Shown one piece after another: positions 32,050 through 33,642 of a stretch of DNA of 33,642 nt. Under the pieces are notes generated by a model, which was not told the origin of the DNA, made no database searches, and saw nothing but the letters and a program-made list of their open reading frames with translations. The DNA comes from Gammaproteobacteria bacterium. GTDB taxonomy: Bacteria > Pseudomonadota > Gammaproteobacteria > Steroidobacterales > Steroidobacteraceae. Every line of letters begins with the position of its first letter. The stretch's first letter is position 1. Position numbers and translations under genes: made by a program. The stretch is from contig JANYLM010000093.1 in the NCBI GenBank assembly GCA_025357835.1, positions 1-33,642 on the forward strand, read 5' to 3'.

Positions 32050-32622
32050 CTATTGTGCTCGATCCAGCGCTAGATTGAGCAATAAAACATTGACTCGCGC
32101 TTCGCCGAAAATCCCCCATTGCGGTCCATCCACGTGGACAAGCACCAGCTGCCGCACCTTGACGGGGTCCATATGTCTTGCATGTGCCACGCGCCCCACC
32201 TGGAATAGCGCAGCCGCCGGGCTTACGTGCGGATCGAGTCCACTGCCCGACGCAGTCACGAGGTCCACCGGTATGGGAAGCGAATTGCCAGGATCCGCGT
32301 CTCTTAATGCCTCGATGCGGCCCCGTACCGCATCGATGAGCGCGGGATTCGTGGGCCCGAGATTTGAAGCGCCCGATGCAGCACCGTTGTTCGGCATGGG
32401 CGAAGTGGCAGAGATTCGTCCCCAGAAATACTTCGGCTCCTGAAACGATTGACCAATCAGCGAGGATCCGACCACCTTGCCGTCGCGCATCACCAAGCTC
32501 CCGGCTACTTGGTCCGGGAAAAACGCCCTGCCGAGAACGGTTGCCAGCAAGGGATAGGCGAACCCGGTCAGTAACGTCAGCAGTACGAACAACACCAATA
32601 AGGGACGCAGCATAAGACTCAT
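32050..32622 (-). CDS. kdpC: KdpC subunit of the potassium-transporting ATPase
   Basis: A 190-residue protein with one N-terminal transmembrane helix ([21 protein letters not shown]), then the periplasmic KdpC region: [62 protein letters not shown] and [18 protein letters not shown]. KdpC stabilises the KdpA-KdpB complex. An AGGA lies about nine bases before the ATG. It is 12 bases after kdpB and six before kdpD. Confidence 0.96.
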   Translation of the reverse strand: MSLMLRPLLVLFVLLTLLTGFAYPLLATVLGRAFFPDQVAGSLVMRDGKVVGSSLIGQSFQEPKYFWGRISATSPMPNNGAASGASNLGPTNPALIDAVRGRIEALRDADPGNSLPIPVDLVTASGSGLDPHVSPAAALFQVGRVAHARHMDPVKVRQLVLVHVDGPQWGIFGEARVNVLLLNLALDRAQ

Positions 32623-32634
32623 GATGGGATTTCC

Positions 32635-33642
32635 TCAGACCAGGCGCAGGGCGGCAAGGGTCATGTCGATCAGTTTAATACCGGCGAATGGCACGACGAT
32701 GCCGCCCAAGCCGTAGATTAATAGATTCCGCCGCAGCAGGGATGCGGCGCCGAGCGCGCGGTATTTCACGCCCTTCAGCGCCAGTGGAATCAACAGCACG
32801 ATGATCAAGGCATTAAAAATCACCGCCGATAAAATCGCCGAATTCGGGCTGGTCAGCCGCATCACATCCAGAGCCGCTAACTGCGGATACGTGGTGGCGA
32901 ATGCCGCCGGAATGATGGCGAAATACTTAGCCACATCGTTGGCGATCGAAAATGTGGTCAGCGAGCCGCGGGTAATCAGCAATTGCTTGCCGACTTCCAC
33001 GATCTCGATCAACTTGGTGGGATTCGAGTCCAAGTCAACCATGTTTCCGGCCTCTTTGGCGGCCTGAGTGCCTGAGTTCATGGCCACCGCCACATCGGCC
33101 TGCGCCAAAGCCGGCGCATCGTTCGTGCCGTCGCCGGTCATCGCGACCAGGCGGCCCTCACTTTGATATTGGCGAATCAATTTGAGTTTCGCCTCGGGAG
33201 TGGCTTCAGCGAGAAAATCATCTACTCCGGCCTCAGCCGCGATGGCCGCCGCGGTGAGGCGATTGTCGCCGGTGATCATCACCGTGCGAATACCCATGCG
33301 CCGCAGCTCGCCGAATCGTTCCTTGATGCCGCCTTTGACGATGTCCTTCAGCTCGACCACACCCAGCACCCGCCCGCCGTCGCACACCACCAAGGGGGTG
33401 CTGCCCTTGCGCGCCACCTCGTCCACCGACTGCGAGACGAGCGGCGGGAAACTGAATCCCGCGGCCTCGACGTAGTGGCGGATGGCGTCGGCCGCGCCCT
33501 TGCGCACCTCACGCTCCCTCAAGTTGACGCCGCTCATGCGGGTCTGCGCGGAGAAAGGTACGAAGACTGCCTCCAGCTGAGTCAGATTTCGCTCGCGCAG
33601 GTTGAAACGCTGTTTCGCCAGAACCACGATGCTGCGACCTTC
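32635..33642 (-). CDS. kdpB: KdpB P-type ATPase subunit, C-terminal half (truncated by window edge)
   Basis: The frame is open through the right edge, giving about 335 residues; intact KdpB is about 680. Present are the nucleotide-binding part ([14 protein letters not shown], [18 protein letters not shown]), [32 protein letters not shown], the hinge [52 protein letters not shown], and C-terminal membrane segments with [27 protein letters not shown]. The phosphorylation motif DKTGT is outside. KdpB hydrolyses ATP to drive potassium uptake through KdpA. Confidence 0.96.
   Translation of the reverse strand, partial: EGRSIVVLAKQRFNLRERNLTQLEAVFVPFSAQTRMSGVNLREREVRKGAADAIRHYVEAAGFSFPPLVSQSVDEVARKGSTPLVVCDGGRVLGVVELKDIVKGGIKERFGELRRMGIRTVMITGDNRLTAAAIAAEAGVDDFLAEATPEAKLKLIRQYQSEGRLVAMTGDGTNDAPALAQADVAVAMNSGTQAAKEAGNMVDLDSNPTKLIEIVEVGKQLLITRGSLTTFSIANDVAKYFAIIPAAFATTYPQLAALDVMRLTSPNSAILSAVIFNALIIVLLIPLALKGVKYRALGAASLLRRNLLIYGLGGIVVPFAGIKLIDMTLAALRLV

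Overview
The window looks like chromosomal DNA of a gammaproteobacterium, perhaps from the Steroidobacter/Nevskia/xanthomonad neighbourhood. Reasons: GC-rich coding DNA with NTG starts and AGGAG-type ribosome sites, tRNAs that encode their own CCA, an E. coli-type LexA box, glcDEF and kdpBCDE operons, and remnants of families (DUF1080, enolase superfamily, VCBS repeats) common in polymer-degrading soil bacteria. The taxonomic placement is inference; no rRNA gene is present.

Layout. 1-4686 (minus): a tightly packed operon of a tiny membrane protein, two different MFS permeases and the amino half of a 5-oxoprolinase/hydantoinase that runs off the left edge. A class III aminotransferase (4723-6048) diverges from it, which suggests uptake and breakdown of a lactam or hydantoin-like amino compound. 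6034-7474: a universal stress protein, the last part of an NRDE/TANGO2-like gene, and a complete vapBC toxin-antitoxin pair with a palindromic operator. 7526-11369 (minus): glycolate oxidase glcD-glcE-glcF, with a YcaD-like MFS permease diverging from it. 12761-15709: a decayed zone with two 5'-truncated pseudogenes facing away from each other (DUF1080 and a twice-frameshifted enolase-superfamily gene), an MT-A70 adenine methyltransferase with an altered DPPW motif, a glycine-zipper exported protein and a REP-like palindrome.

15710-21757: a two-membrane-segment HAMP-GGDEF-EAL c-di-GMP enzyme, a VCBS-repeat remnant, a lipoprotein, a mannose-1-phosphate guanylyltransferase-like gene and two small membrane proteins, one resembling SemiSWEET. 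22130-24815: a two-gene DNA-repair unit, a radical SAM protein with a C-terminal HhH region followed by a DUF4130-UdgX fusion. A near-consensus LexA box lies over a perfect TATAAT and ends one base before the first ATG; this is the most informative regulatory signal in the window.

25142-28614: an OmpA-like barrel protein, tRNA-Arg(CCT) and tRNA-Ala(CGC) on the minus strand with a clear sigma70 promoter, a PrxQ/BCP-type peroxiredoxin, a membrane-anchored histidine phosphatase and a MobA/MocA-like nucleotidyltransferase. 28611-33642 (minus): the 3' part of kdpB followed by kdpC, kdpD and kdpE, the potassium-uptake ATPase and its two-component regulator; kdpA and the 5' part of kdpB are outside the window.

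All family assignments were made by reading translated motifs; no database search was run.
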